Assembly (NCBI GenBank): GCA_003184365.1
Contig: NKYR01000203.1
Coordinates: forward strand, 1 to 45,669
Origin: Evernia prunastri
Taxonomy: Eukaryota; Ascomycota; Lecanoromycetes; Lecanorales; Parmeliaceae
DNA length: 45,669 bases
Direction: 5' to 3'
Made by a program: the position numbers and the translations under genes. The notes beneath the pieces are model-generated. The model was given only the letters and a program-made list of their open reading frames with translations. It was not told the DNA's origin and made no database searches. This document shows, in pieces, positions 10,292 to 20,868 of the stretch. The first letter of the stretch is position 1; each line of letters begins with the position of its first letter.

Positions 10292-11867
10292 ATGTCCTCT
10301 ACCAGCGGACCTACAATCCCCGATGACCGACTTCTCAGTAAAAAGGCTTCTGAGAGATCTGATAGCGTTGTTGCCGGACGCAGCTGCTCCACCTTCCAAT
10401 TTCTCATCTCCATTACTAGAGGCTATCTTTATCCTTCTCATTGGCTTGTCTCAGCTCTTTCCGGTTGGAGGTTTAGGGATCATGGCATTCTCTGTGCAAC
10501 AAATCGGTCGTGCCCTCAATGTGACAAGCAATGGACAAATGTCTTGGTTCCTGGCAGCATACTCGCTTTGTGGTGGTGTCTTTGTCTTGGTGACTGGACG
10601 ATTGGGAGACCACTTCGGCCACAAATATGTCTTCATGTTCGGATGGATCTGGATGGCCATTTGGTCTCTTATCAGCGGCTTTGCACACAATGTTGTTCTC
10701 TTCGACTTTGCTCGAGCAATGACCGGCGTGGGCAATGGCGCTCTGGTGCCCAACTCGTTTGCACTCTTGGCGCGAGCTTTCCCTCCACTTTCGGTCAAGA
10801 AGAACATTGCCTTTGCTTTCCTCGGCTTTTGCGCTCCTTCAGCTTACATCTTCGGGGGCCTCATTGGTGCTGCTTTTGCTGAAAATGTCACCTGGCGGTG
10901 GAGCTTCTGGTTCTGGGCCATAGGTAACCTCATACTCGGCTTTGCGACTCTGGTCGTTGTTCCTCACAGAGTTGGCTCTCCTGTTCCAGGGCTCAGTCTC
11001 AAGCAGTTCGACTACATTGGCACCTTTCTCGGCGTTGTTGGTCTCATCCTCTTTGGCTTCGCATGGAATCAAGCATCTGTGGTTGGTTGGCAGGAGCCTT
11101 ACACATACGTCCTCCTCATAGTCGGCATCGTCTTTATCGTCGCCTTTGCCTTTTCCCAGTCGCACGTCTCGACACCGGTTCTGCCCAACTCGCTCTGGAC
11201 ACGCAAAGGCTTTTCTCCTGTCGTGACAGCACTGTCTTTTGGCTGGATGTCCTTTGGCATTTTTCTTTACTAAACAACCCCCTTCATTCTCACCATCCAC
11301 AAGAAACTTCCTCTCTCTGCCGTGGCAGAAATGATTCCTCTTGTCATTGGAGGTCTCTTTGCTACGGCATCGGTCGGCGTTTTCATTCCAAAGGTTCCAG
11401 CTCAGTACATCTTTGGCGTTTCAATGTTCTCATTCTTCATCGGCAACCTTTTGATGAGTGTTGCCATCTACTCAAAGGTCTATTGGGCATCAATCTTTCC
11501 AGCCTGCCTCTTTGTCGTTGGAGGGCCGGATCTCTCTTTCGCATCGGCTGGTATCCTTATCTCCAATGCGGTTTTGCCAGAGGAGCAAGGTGTGGCCGGG
11601 TCATTTATAGCAACAGTGGTGCAATACTCGATTGCCATTGGCCTGGGTATCGCTGCCACCGTAGAGGCGCACGTCAATAAGGGTGGTAGCGATATTGTTC
11701 TTGGGTATCGTGTTGCCTACTGGCTCGGCATAGGCTTTGCAGCCGTCGCCTTCTTTGTGGTTGTTCTCTTTGTTCGTGATGACCGCTTCGACGGACCGAA
11801 GAACGCCGAGAGGTGGAAGAAGCTCCTGCAGCAAGAGGAAATGCTTGATAAATGTTTCGGTAGCTGA
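10292..11867 (+). pseudogene. MFS transporter (DHA2, Atr1/Amf1-like) with internal stop
   Basis: From Met 10323 the frame runs 316 codons to TAA at 11271-11273. It then continues in the same frame to 11867, giving about 514 positions, the normal size of a 14-helix DHA2 transporter. The N half has the loop GRLGDHFGHK (motif A-like) and FARAMTGVGNGAL; the C half supplies five or so more hydrophobic segments. Known Atr1/Amf1-type relatives export small solutes or toxic compounds at the plasma membrane. An alternative N-terminus from 10292 (MSSTSGPTIPDDRLLSKK) looks like a real MFS tail but is in another frame, so a second lesion near 10380 is possible. The stop lies in TTTACTAAACAA, where TAC to TAA would explain it. 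Read-through or a sequencing error cannot be excluded. Confidence 0.75.
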
Positions 11868-12112
11868 GCACTTGAGTTCTTGTGTCACAACATAGATCTT
11901 TCCCACATCTACATATATTGTTCCTAGAGAGCTTTGCATCTTCGGGAGTAAATCTGAATTCTAGGAGCTCCTGAAGCAGCTTGTGAGAGCTATCTATGAC
12001 GTGTGCGTTGAGCCAGAGCTTCCGCCGCACGTGCATCGAAATGCAGGCAGACAGATGAAAACAAATCTGCCCTCGACTCTCTCCTTGGCCTTGATCCATC
12101 TGTATTACCCCT

Positions 12113-12205
12113 TGTAAGGTAGTAAGTCACACCCTATTCTGGGTTTACCCGGATAGCGCACCCCGAGGGCACGGTGCGGGGTAGGGTGTGACTTACTACC
12201 TTACA
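12113..12205. repeat. 93-bp perfect hairpin element
   Basis: The arms at 12113-12136 and 12182-12205 are 24 bp and exactly complementary (TGTAAGGTAGTAAGTCACAC plus CCTA). They enclose a 45-nt centre with its own small stems (GGGTTTACCC and CGCACC/GGTGCG). The size and perfect arms are typical of a MITE or a foldback element. No clean target-site duplication was found, although TA dinucleotides lie near each tip. Confidence 0.75.
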
Positions 12206-12531
12206 TCACAAGGAAATACCTACGGCACCTGCATTGTCGTAGCGTTCGTGAAACGGCGTAACCTACGCGGCTGCGTAGGTGAGGGCAAATGAAGGTTCGA
12301 GTCAGACGTTCCCCTGCCACCAAAGCTTTACAGGGTTCAATGCCCAATACCTTAGGGGTCGTGGGATATATCGTGCATGAAGTAAAGGTAAGTGCCACGA
12401 GTGCCTGTGGGTATCATGGAAGAGTCCTTGCACATGCGCTATCGGCAGCCCTAACCCTAGTATCGGAAAGTGCTCTAAAATAGGTGGGGCGTCGTACATG
12501 GCCTGCTTGCCACCAAGGTCTGTTGAGTATC

Positions 12532-12618
12532 AAGATGGCGGGCTATCCTGAGTTTTCATTAAAACTGCCACCAAGATTCCGCTCGCTGATGGTACTCACA
12601 AGGCAAGCCCGCCATCTT
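12532..12618. repeat. Inverted repeat, 13-bp perfect arms
   Basis: AAGATGGCGGGCT at 12532-12544 pairs exactly with AGCCCGCCATCTT at 12606-12618. A central GTTTT-CATT-AAAAC stem lies between, and a direct CCACCAAG repeat occurs at about 12510 and 12568. It may be another small foldback element. Confidence 0.6.
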
Positions 12619-13270
12619 ACGAAGAAGTACTCCAGTATCTTACATCGTACTGTCTGCCATTGCAGAATCTTTTGGGCGGGACAGGTGCAGCTAAAGAAGC
12701 CTGTGATGGCGAAGCATGAATAACTTGGACCGGATTGTTGATTTATAATTGTACCTACAAAGCCTATCAGGGTAAGTGTATTTGTTCGAGTCGACGATAT
12801 CGTACGAGAATACTGACCAAAAGAAAGCTTATCAAGTCGTTGAGTAAAAGCTACCATACCATGTCTTGGTACAGTGGCAGTGAATCTCTCTTGGCACCCC
12901 TCCTGGACTTGATACCAAGGTAAGATGCTCGACCTATCGAGCCAAAGCAGTAGTTGCATGTGAAGTATGCAGTTTCAAAACACTCCGCAGTTACTCGGAG
13001 CCAGGAAGACGCAATTCTCCACCTTGGACATTACCGCATGGCTTTCGCATGTTCAGATTGAGAATTTTGGAGTGATACTACATTACTCTTAAGGTAGTCC
13101 GATCTGATCAGCATGCAAAATCCGAAGTGGCTGCATACCAAGTAGAAACTCAGAATGCAGCGTGCCTAGAAAACGCCGCAATTTTGTCGTTGCAAGGACG
13201 GCGTTACTCGGAGCTCTGACCTGTGTAAGATCCTACAAAGACATGCAATACACCGAGGGGTGGGAGACAA

Positions 13271-13322
13271 AAGTCGTTGCACACCTCGGTAGGGCTTGGC
13301 GAGGATGGGTGTGCAACGACTT
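13271..13322. repeat. Stem-loop, 15-bp perfect arms
   Basis: AAGTCGTTGCACACC (13271-13285) and GGTGTGCAACGACTT (13308-13322) are perfect complements with a 22-nt loop. A shorter ACCGAGG/CCTCGGT pair overlaps it at about 13252-13290, giving two mutually exclusive folds. Confidence 0.65.
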
Positions 13323-13431
13323 CTGTGTTATTCCCGTGATGACTTTGATATGTTGTCAGTGTATGCAACTTTGAAAAGAAAAAATAAAGTAGGTAAATAA
13401 ATAAATAAAATCAGTACATAATACTGCTTTA

Positions 13432-13578
13432 AAGTAAGATTACTTAGAGTGAGGCTAAATAAAGTAAGGTTAAGCTTTTCGGCTTCCGATCAATCTGCTG
13501 ATTAAGCTTTCGGTCCGACGGGGGTCTCACCCGGACTCCGGCTGAGGTCGGACGTCAGGCCTAAGGTAATCTTACTTA
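13432..13578. repeat. Imperfect inverted repeat with GC-rich inner hairpin
   Basis: AAGTAAGATTACTTAG on the left is matched, with one extra base, by the complement of CTAAGGTAATCTTACTT on the right. Inside lie GTCCGAC/GTCGGAC and a repeated TTAAGCTTT word. It looks like an eroded MITE with AT-rich tips and a GC-rich centre. Confidence 0.5.
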
Positions 13579-14524
13579 CTTTCCCTACCTACCTTCAGTC
13601 CTTGAGTAACTTATACAACACTCTATATGATTCAACGTCTTTTAAGCTTCCCTTGGCTCTCTCTCCTTGTTACTGAAAGATTAGCATCACATTAGCATCC
13701 TCTGATAGCAAGCCCTTGCTGTTGGCTGCCTCGATTGCATTAGCACATAATGAGAGATGCAGTCCTTGCTGCAGCACGTGAAAAGAGAAGAAAACAGCCA
13801 AAATCGTCGACAGTGACAAGATCATTCAGCCACCGTTCTGATATCGACCAGTCTGGGATATTGATCCGTCCTTCAGAAGTGCTTGGCCGAGCTTCTGAAA
13901 AGGCCGTGTGCTCAAACACCGAACATCCTTCTCGACATTGCCTGCGAGGAACACCTCGGTTTAAAGCTCCCACATGATGTTCAGGACTACCTCGATCGAC
14001 AAGTAGAAGAAGACTCCTCTCTACCTTCCTCAGGCCAGATTGCTTGTGGAAAAAGGGAAGGCGTTTTCAGCTACTATGACGGCTTAGCAGTGGATTTTTG
14101 CGAGACGGTACCTTCTGCAGGTACTATTGTATCGCTTTGAAGTGATTCATGACGCACCTAAGATATCATCACCACGTCGCTATAATCGACCTGGTGGAGA
14201 TTAAATAATGTAGGAAGGATTTGAAGATGATGTGGAGATACTCTCCTGTGGGGTGCACGGATGGAACACAATTCTTCAGTCTTCACAAATTCAAGGTATA
14301 GGTCAAACCTTATCGCGTGCAGTGGTCTCCGCACCTACCTAGCTATATGTTGTGGTCGGGCCACTGCTCGCAGTCAATTCCCAAGTTCATCCATTCTCCG
14401 ATAGACAGCTTGCATGAGACGGCCTCAGCCACGTGAATAGGGCCGGTTTTGATCGGCATCAAGGCAGTCATGGTTGAACTTCTTGACTTAGTCACAGTCT
14501 AGTCTACTCTTCGCTCCAGGATTC

Positions 14525-14800
14525 TATACACTTGGGTACTCGTGCGGCCGACCTTTTAATCACACACCAATCAGAGAAACCAGTGTTCTTCTGACTCAAC
14601 CTTCCACCAATGCAAAGGCTTGAATCCTACGTTTCCTTGGCAGTGTCTCTAGCCGTAGATCTGTTGCTTTCACGGAGCTATGCCAAGGAGTAAGACAAAG
14701 GTCAAGTCTGAATGGTTTCATTGGCTGGAAAAACATTAGATAAGAACCTTTTGATTGGTGCATGATGAAAAGGTCGACCGCACGAGTATACACTTGGGTA
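14525..14800. mobile_element. 248-bp TIR element flanked by 14-bp direct repeats
   Basis: The core at 14539-14786 starts CTCGTGCGGCCGACC and ends GGTCGACCGCACGAG. The 35-bp terminal inverted repeats (14539-14573 and 14752-14786) differ at four positions. Immediately outside, TATACACTTGGGTA occurs on both sides (14525-14538 and 14787-14800) as a perfect 14-bp direct repeat. There is no coding capacity, so it is a non-autonomous DNA element. Known target duplications are mostly 2 to 11 bp, so 14 is unusual; part of the repeat could have existed before insertion. It lies about 220 bases upstream of the cyclase start codon and so may sit in its promoter. Confidence 0.75.
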
Positions 14801-15018
14801 AGGTAGGAAAGCTTCCTCTAGATCGCTTAACTTCATCGATTTTGTTCTAGACGTCGAATGATGTCCAATGCTGTTACGATGTACACGTTACTCATTACTT
14901 CTAAAACCTCTCCGAATCGGTAATTTATCCTCTTTTAATCTTGGTTTTGCAGTGCATAAAGCATCCCCCTGCTTGCCCTTGTCTGTCTCTTTCTACAAAG
15001 CCTTGCTAGTCATTAGAT

Positions 15019-17162
15019 ATGTTGGAGCCGCCAGTGCTTCGTGACGATACTCCGAATGCCAAGCCCGTCGATGGTGTTCCCGACGTAGCCTGGACTCTGT
15101 CTCTCGCTGAGAGATTCGCCTTCAACAAACAGAAGCCTGATGGCCACTGGTGCGCTGAGTTTCTCGCACAGGTGTATCCTACCGCCCAATACGTCATCTT
15201 CTATCAAGCCTGGGGCATTGATTTATCCGCTGATGCCTCTCAACTTCGCAGATACTTGCTCTCATTGCAGACTTCGGACGGATCTTGGACCATCGCCCCA
15301 GATTATCCTGGAGATATCTCCCCAACAGCGGAAGTCTACCTGGCACTACGGATCCTTGGCCTAGAGGCCGATTCAAAAGAGCTCTTACGGGCGCGAGAAT
15401 TCATTCGCAATGCCGGCGGCTTGGCCAAAGTTCGCGTGTTAACCCGCTTCTTGCTTGCGCAATTCGGTCTGTTTCCTTGGAAAGCCGTACCGCAGCTCGC
15501 GCCTGAACTTATATTGCTCCCTCTGTGGTCCCCGATCAATTGCTTTACCGTTCCTTATTTTTCACGCCACACCGTTTTGCCTCTGGCCATTGTACGGCAT
15601 CACGAGCCTATCTTCGCGCTCCCAAATGGCAAATCTGCGAGCAACGACTTCTTGGATGAACTCTGGCTTGACCCGCGGCGCAAAGTCGTGCCGTATGGTC
15701 GTTCTTTCCTTGATCTTTCAATGAACGACCCTGTTGGCTTTGCATTCAAAGCCGGCGATTACTTGATACACTCACTTAAAGTGCTACGATACAGTCCACT
15801 GCGCTACTTGGCCCGGAAGCAGACGGTCAAGTGGCTGCTACAGCATCAAAATGAGGACGGCAACTGGTCTGGCTTTACGATCGCCTTTCACTGTGCTATA
15901 ACTGCTCTATTACTCGAGGGTTTCACAGTTAATGACACTCCTATCCGTCGAGGTCTCGCAGCAATGGAGACTTGGACGCTGGAGGATGATGCTGGGGGCA
16001 AACGACTCCAGCTATGCACTAGTCCTATATGGGACACCGCCATAATGATCGAGGCTCTCTGCGTTTCTGGTACGCCTCGGGATGACGACCGCTTGCGGCG
16101 AGCTGTAGATTGGTTGAAAGCACGACAGCTCTTCGGCCCCCACAATGATGTAGCACTCTATTGCCCAGACTTGCAAGTGGGTGGGGGCTGGCCGTTCCAG
16201 TACGACAACTCCTGGATCCCGGACACCGACGACACCGCAGCAGTACTCCTGGGCCTATTCGCCCAGGATCCCACAGCGCCGGACAAGTACTGGTTCGTCT
16301 CCGCGGCCGAATGGGCGTTCGGCATGCAGAACAAGGACCAGGGTTGGGCATCATTCGAACGCGACTGCGATCACGAATGGCTGCACAAATGGTAAGCTTC
16401 TTACCTGCTTTTTCTTTTTGCTCCCACTGGAGAAGCTAACGGCTTTGCGGCTCCTTCAACGACATGGACAACCTCGTCGACCCATCCACCGCCGACATCA
16501 CGAGCCGCATGCTCGAGCTTTGCACCGTGATCATCCGCCACGCCGACGCCGCCCACTGCCGTGCCCCCGCGCACCTCGTCCGGCGCGCGGAGAAAGCCGT
16601 CCAGGGCGCCATCCACTTCATCGCCTCGAAGCAGGAGGCGGACGGCTCCTGGTGGTGCCGCTGGGGCGTCAACTACGTCCTCGGCACGAGCCTCGCCGTC
16701 ACCGCCCTCGCGCCGTACGCCGAGCCGGGCGGCCAGGGTCCCGTCGCCGACATGGTCCGCCGCGGCGTCGCCTTCATCCTCGACCTGCAGCACGGCGACG
16801 GCGGCTGGGGCGAAACCGTCGCGTCGTACGACGTCCCGCCGCCCCCGAAGGGCCAGGGGCCCTCGCTGCCGTCCAGCACCGGGTGGGCTATCACGGGCCT
16901 GCTCGGGGCCGGCGTGGATCCAATGGCGCCCGCGGTCCAGCGGGGCGTGGGCTGGCTCGTGCGCGAGCAGACCGACCTCGACGGCGCGGGCGGCGCGTCC
17001 TGGCCGCAACGGCTGTATACGGGGGTGGGGTTCCCGCGGAAGATCTTCCTGGGGTATGATTTCTACCGGCATTACTTTCCTATGCTCGCGCTGGGGAAGT
17101 ATATGCGTGCGGTGGCGTCGGCGTCCGAGGAGGGGGGTGAGAAGATCATGTTGCCGAATTGA
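15019..17162 (+). CDS. Squalene-hopene cyclase, probable broken splice acceptor
   Basis: Exons 15019-16391 and 16451-17162 would encode 694 residues, full length for a fungal class II triterpene cyclase. The catalytic DTDD (Asp-X-Asp-Asp) is at residues 402-405, where oxidosqualene cyclases instead carry DCTAE; this marks use of squalene. Several QW motifs are visible (LQTSDGSW, HQNEDGNW, MQNKDQGW, KQEADGSW, LQHGDGGW), which are structural repeats of the alpha/alpha barrels of these membrane-bound enzymes. The intron starts GTAAGC, has a perfect CTAAC branch point at 16436-16440 and then TTGCGG where TTGCAG is expected; only a cut after GG keeps the frame (HKC-SFND). The AGs at 16432 and 16435 lead straight to stops. 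Exon 2 is far richer in G+C than exon 1. The protein is otherwise complete, so either a recent pseudogene or a base error. Confidence 0.85.
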
Positions 17163-18186
17163 GATGGGTTTGACTTGTCATAGGTTTGGTAGAAAGGGGG
17201 TCCTTGTAGGTAGTTGAAAGACAGAGAGATATATAAGTATATATAATATCTCAATAGATATACTAGAACGCACAAGAAGATGTCTTAATAATCACTTCAC
17301 AAAAAAGCGAATCTGAATGATTATATAGGAGAGAGGAACTTTATAGAAGATATGAGTATATATATACCTTGTTCTATTATATATCCATATAAGATTTAGT
17401 TTCTAAGAAAGGAGAGAAAGAAAAATAAGAGGAATGAAATAAAGATGGGTGTGAGATGCTTGAATTGTCTGTCTCAGTCCTCTTCTGGACTCGTTCCTCG
17501 AGATTTGTGTACCTTGTCGAAGCAAGTCTGATTCGGTTTTTCTTTTTTTCTTGGGGGGAAGCTTTCCACCCACCGACCCCCCCTGTGGTCATTGATCTTA
17601 TATGATTGAAGCCTTTCGCAACCACGCTGTCATCCGTAGCCAAATCGTGTACGTTGCCATGACCGACGTGCCGACCGCTTTCCCTTTGTTTTGCTCACAG
17701 TGACGTCCTTTACGATGACGGGAAAATTCGAGCTGTTCAGTGGCTTAAGCACCAGCGTATCAAGATATCTGGCCACGCGTGTAAACAAAGGTGTTGTTTG
17801 GAAGAGGTTGACATCATTCTCACGAGCGACTTACAAAGGTCGCAGAGGCTTCGTCTTGATTGATTGAATGATTGATAAAATCCAGTCACACTGGACGACC
17901 TACGAGTCACCCTGCGAGCTTCACAGGCGTCAAAAATACCCCCAGATGCATGGTCCGCTGTGAGGTACCGCACCGAGGGTAGATGTGCAAGCCTGCCAGA
18001 TAACCACAACCCCGCATGATGTTACATAGCAGACGTGGTCACAAAGGGTATTGCTGTTGCTTAAGTAAGATCGGTTTGCTACATCAAGCTTTGATTCAAC
18101 GGACATTAGGTCTACGATTGAGACCGAAGACGTTCCAGTCCTGCCCGTCCGTAACATCGAGCTCCTGAGATTGATTGTTGTGCCAA
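17163..18186. other. Intergenic, AT-rich start
   Basis: It begins with a TATA-rich run (about 17220-17400), presumably the 3' flank of the cyclase, then ordinary sequence. No ORF with coding character, RNA gene or clear repeat was seen. Confidence 0.45.
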
Positions 18187-19251
18187 TTACTCAAACGCAA
18201 CTGCGAGAGCAGTGTTCTTGCGATTGATCCCGTTCCACTCCATACTTTTCACCCAAAGCTTCTGCTGCGTCTCCTCGTTCAAGCTATCCGGCGCACTGAC
18301 GTCCTTCTTGAGAAGTGTAAAGTAGCCACGATCCCCAGGATGAGCGTTGTTCGTCGCAAGATCGATAACATCGACACCAGCTTGAGATGCAACGCGCATG
18401 GTAGGATCCATGAAGCGAAGAAGGAACCGCAACGGTTGAATCAACATGGACATAAAGAACAGCATCCATGGGGTATTAGTTCTCAGGGCACGCGAGTCGC
18501 TTAAATTGCCGGGGTTAATCGCAACGGCCGTGATATTGCTCAGCTTCGGATCCTTCCGGTTGTTCAGCTAGGATTCAATCACGATGGACCTCCATCAGAA
18601 ATTGATGGGAGATGCATACCTTTGCTAAGTGATTATTGAGTGCATACATCCACATGACTATCGCTAGCTTCAAGATGGCATATCTCTGAAACCCATGTCC
18701 GAACTTATCAGAAGACCCATTACCAGGTTGTACCAGCAAATTCAAGTCATCTGGGATTGCAGGCGGGTACTTCTCGAGCGAGTTCTTGCCCGGTGCGTCG
18801 CTGGCGAAAAGCACCACGCGGCCGCCACTCGACCCAAAGCTACCGAGAAGCCGAAGGACCAAGGCCGCGTGAGCGAGATGGTTTACTTGAAAGGTCTTTT
18901 CGTAGCCGTCCACAGTGAACTCTGCGTCGTCGACCAAGTTCCAATAATAAGCATTACAGACAATGCTGGCCAGAGGCGGAAGTTTGCCATCTGCGATCTC
19001 AGCGGCGACGGTGTTTGCGAAGTCGTGGACGGCTGAGATATCGGCAAGATCGAGCTTACGGATGGAGACGTCAGCTTGGGGATGCTGCATAACTATCTCA
19101 CGTAATCTCTTGTGTTGACGTCGGTGTCTGAGGTGTTCCGGACCGTCAACAAGGCGGTGTAAGTGGGGTACTTGGTCAGAAGATGCTGGACGGCGGGAAT
19201 GGCAAGGGAGCCGTTGGCTCCAGTGATAATGATGGTGCTCGTACCCGCCAT
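18187..19251 (-). pseudogene. Short-chain dehydrogenase/reductase with 1-base frameshift
   Basis: Starts at Met 19251. The Rossmann-type N-terminus carries TGANGSLA (the TGxxxGxG nucleotide loop, last Gly replaced by Ala). At about 19104-19115 the frame must shift by one base: reading on gives RDYVR-stop, while the shifted frame gives RLREIVMQHP and continues. Next come LASIVCNA, the active-site pair YAILK (Tyr-X3-Lys), a 52-nt intron (18568-18619, GTATGC..CTAG) and a final exon 18567-18187 with AINPGNLSDSR. The size, about 335 residues, fits fungal NAD(P)-dependent SDRs such as retinol-dehydrogenase-like enzymes; the substrate is unknown. A single A missing from CACAAAGAG would explain the break, so a sequencing error must be excluded. 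It could act on the product of the neighbouring cyclase, but nothing in the sequence proves this. Confidence 0.75.
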
Positions 19252-20333
19252 GTTGGACCCGATGCACAAGGATTGATGATTAAGAAAGGAGATGAGGAGT
19301 GGCTTGTAGATACAATTCTGAATACGATACAACCAAGTGCAACATCATGTTGAGAATGGTGTTTGAAGAAATCATTGTTTCCATGGGGTGGTGTGAAGGC
19401 TACTTATAGTTATATCCCTGTACGGAGTAAAGCCCATGCTAATTTGCCACATGAGGCGCAGTGCTTAGTGTGCTGCAGCAATTTCCAACACACCAGGATA
19501 CACACACCCATGATGTAGCATTATCTACCACACCCCTGAACATTAATATATGTACTGTTGTTGTCAACGTCCCCAAAGCTATAGCCTCTTGTAGCCGGAG
19601 CTAAGTTTACCTAAAAACTAATAAGCCAGAAGTCCGATTTTTCCATTATAATCTACCTATTTGGGACCGGGGGTTAGTCGGTCGTATAGCAAGGCAGTTT
19701 TCGCATACCATGGTGTTCCGCATTGCATAGAGACTTCGTATAGCATGGCAATATCGCAGAGAGGGACGTGACTCATGTCAAGGACGCGATGACCAGGAGA
19801 TTCGTGTCTTGAGGGGGGCCTTATTAATATGGGCTTCCCACCAGTGTTGGCCTCTTCATCCGATTCCATATCTTTCAGAGCCATAGCATTCTTTCTCGCC
19901 CGCCCGCGTCTGTAGAGTACACAGGCTCTTTTTATTCCAGGTAGCTGAACAAGCATGGTAGTTCTCTTAGGATTGGGGGGCCCTACATACGCCTCTTCAG
20001 GTAGCTAGCCCCGGTGCTCAGACCCCGCAGCAACATCCCGCACGATTCCAGCTGTTTTGGTGACTGTAGAATGATACGTGAAGGCTAGTCCCGTGCTTTG
20101 TCAGATTCCAGAAGCCAACGAACGATGCGCTTGGCCCGCTCATCGGCCGCAGTCTTCTCGTCTTGGGTTATTTCTTTTCTGGCCAAGCGTTGAGCCGCGT
20201 CGATGGCCTCTCCTTGTCTTCTCCTCCTGTCTTTTTCTGATCGCCGATATGAGGCTCTCGGGTTGGATTGAGCAACAAAGCAATGCGACGCTTCAGACGC
20301 TCTTCTCGTTTTGTCGCCTGCTCCTTCTCTCGT
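19252..20333. other. Gene-poor region
   Basis: The frame at 19657-19956 (-, 99 codons) has no recognisable domain. On the minus strand around 20080-20450, short Lys/Arg/Glu-rich frames (KWDKREKEQATKREERLKRR) occur in several phases and may be the charged tail of the broken gene to the right. Nothing else is supported. Confidence 0.35.
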
Positions 20334-20760
20334 TTATCCCACTTTCTGCAAATTTCGGAGGTTTCTTCTTCCTTCCTCTACTTTTCTTGCGCGACGTCTC
20401 TTTTCGGGCCTGCTGCTGCTGCTCCAGCTCCTCCTTCTGGACCTTCGTATAAGCCTCTCCTCGTTCCCCAACCTCAAATTCAAGTTCAAGTTCACATTTC
20501 TTCCATCCCTAATTTGGTGGGCTATCTTCAGTGTTTTTCTGCAGACACGTCCAGGTATAAAGAGGAAGAATATTCTCAAAATCCAGTAGCATCCGTTCCG
20601 CGCTAGCAAGATCATCCAAATGAGAGGGTATATGGGCAGAACGATAAGGGCAATCGGAATCCGAACGGTGGCTCGGACCACAGCACCTTGGTTGATATTG
20701 TCTTGTAGCATTGGCGCACTGACTCGCAAGCGAGGTCGATACGATGGGCCGGAAATTCAA
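20334..20760 (-). pseudogene. Remnant with hydrophobic helix, unrecognised
   Basis: The minus-strand frame 20729-20334 contains a strongly hydrophobic stretch (IPIALIVLPIYPLIWMILLA) followed by a basic Arg-rich tail. An overlapping frame to 20760 reads CANATRQYQPRC. It lies downstream of the remnant at 20869-21375 in the same orientation, so both may be pieces of one lost membrane protein. No family was recognised. Confidence 0.35.
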
Positions 20761-20868
20761 TGACTAGGTAGATAGCCAGAATGAAAAGATATAAAAAGTG
20801 ACTTCTCTGCTATTCTGGCTTTTCGCTGTCGTTAAGATCGTCCTTATGTTCGCCCTCTTTAACGCGAG

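Larger units (their letters stand above)
11868..14524. other. Gene-free, hairpin-rich spacer
   Basis: No supported gene. It holds four separate inverted-repeat structures (listed individually) and a few short frames. Frames at 13750-13977 and 13883-14140 (+) are moderately protein-like but matched nothing I recognise and may be remnants of a lost gene. The rest shows no obvious signal. The density of small palindromes suggests repeated insertion of short non-autonomous elements. Confidence 0.5.

Noticed and set aside
11249..11303. A 55-nt GT..AG intron that would remove the MFS stop
   Set aside because: The donor GTCCTT is poor, the length breaks the frame and a membrane segment would be lost.
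12290..12305. GGTTCGAGTCA, like a tRNA B box
   Set aside because: No matching acceptor or T stem and no A box at the right distance; not a tRNA.
16401..17072. A 223-codon minus-strand frame across cyclase exon 2
   Set aside because: Shadow caused by the very high third-position G+C; the plus strand has the QW motifs.
6249..19251. Calling the island a working hopanoid or triterpenoid cluster
   Set aside because: Lesions in four of five genes and no P450 or transferase; only a relic is supported.
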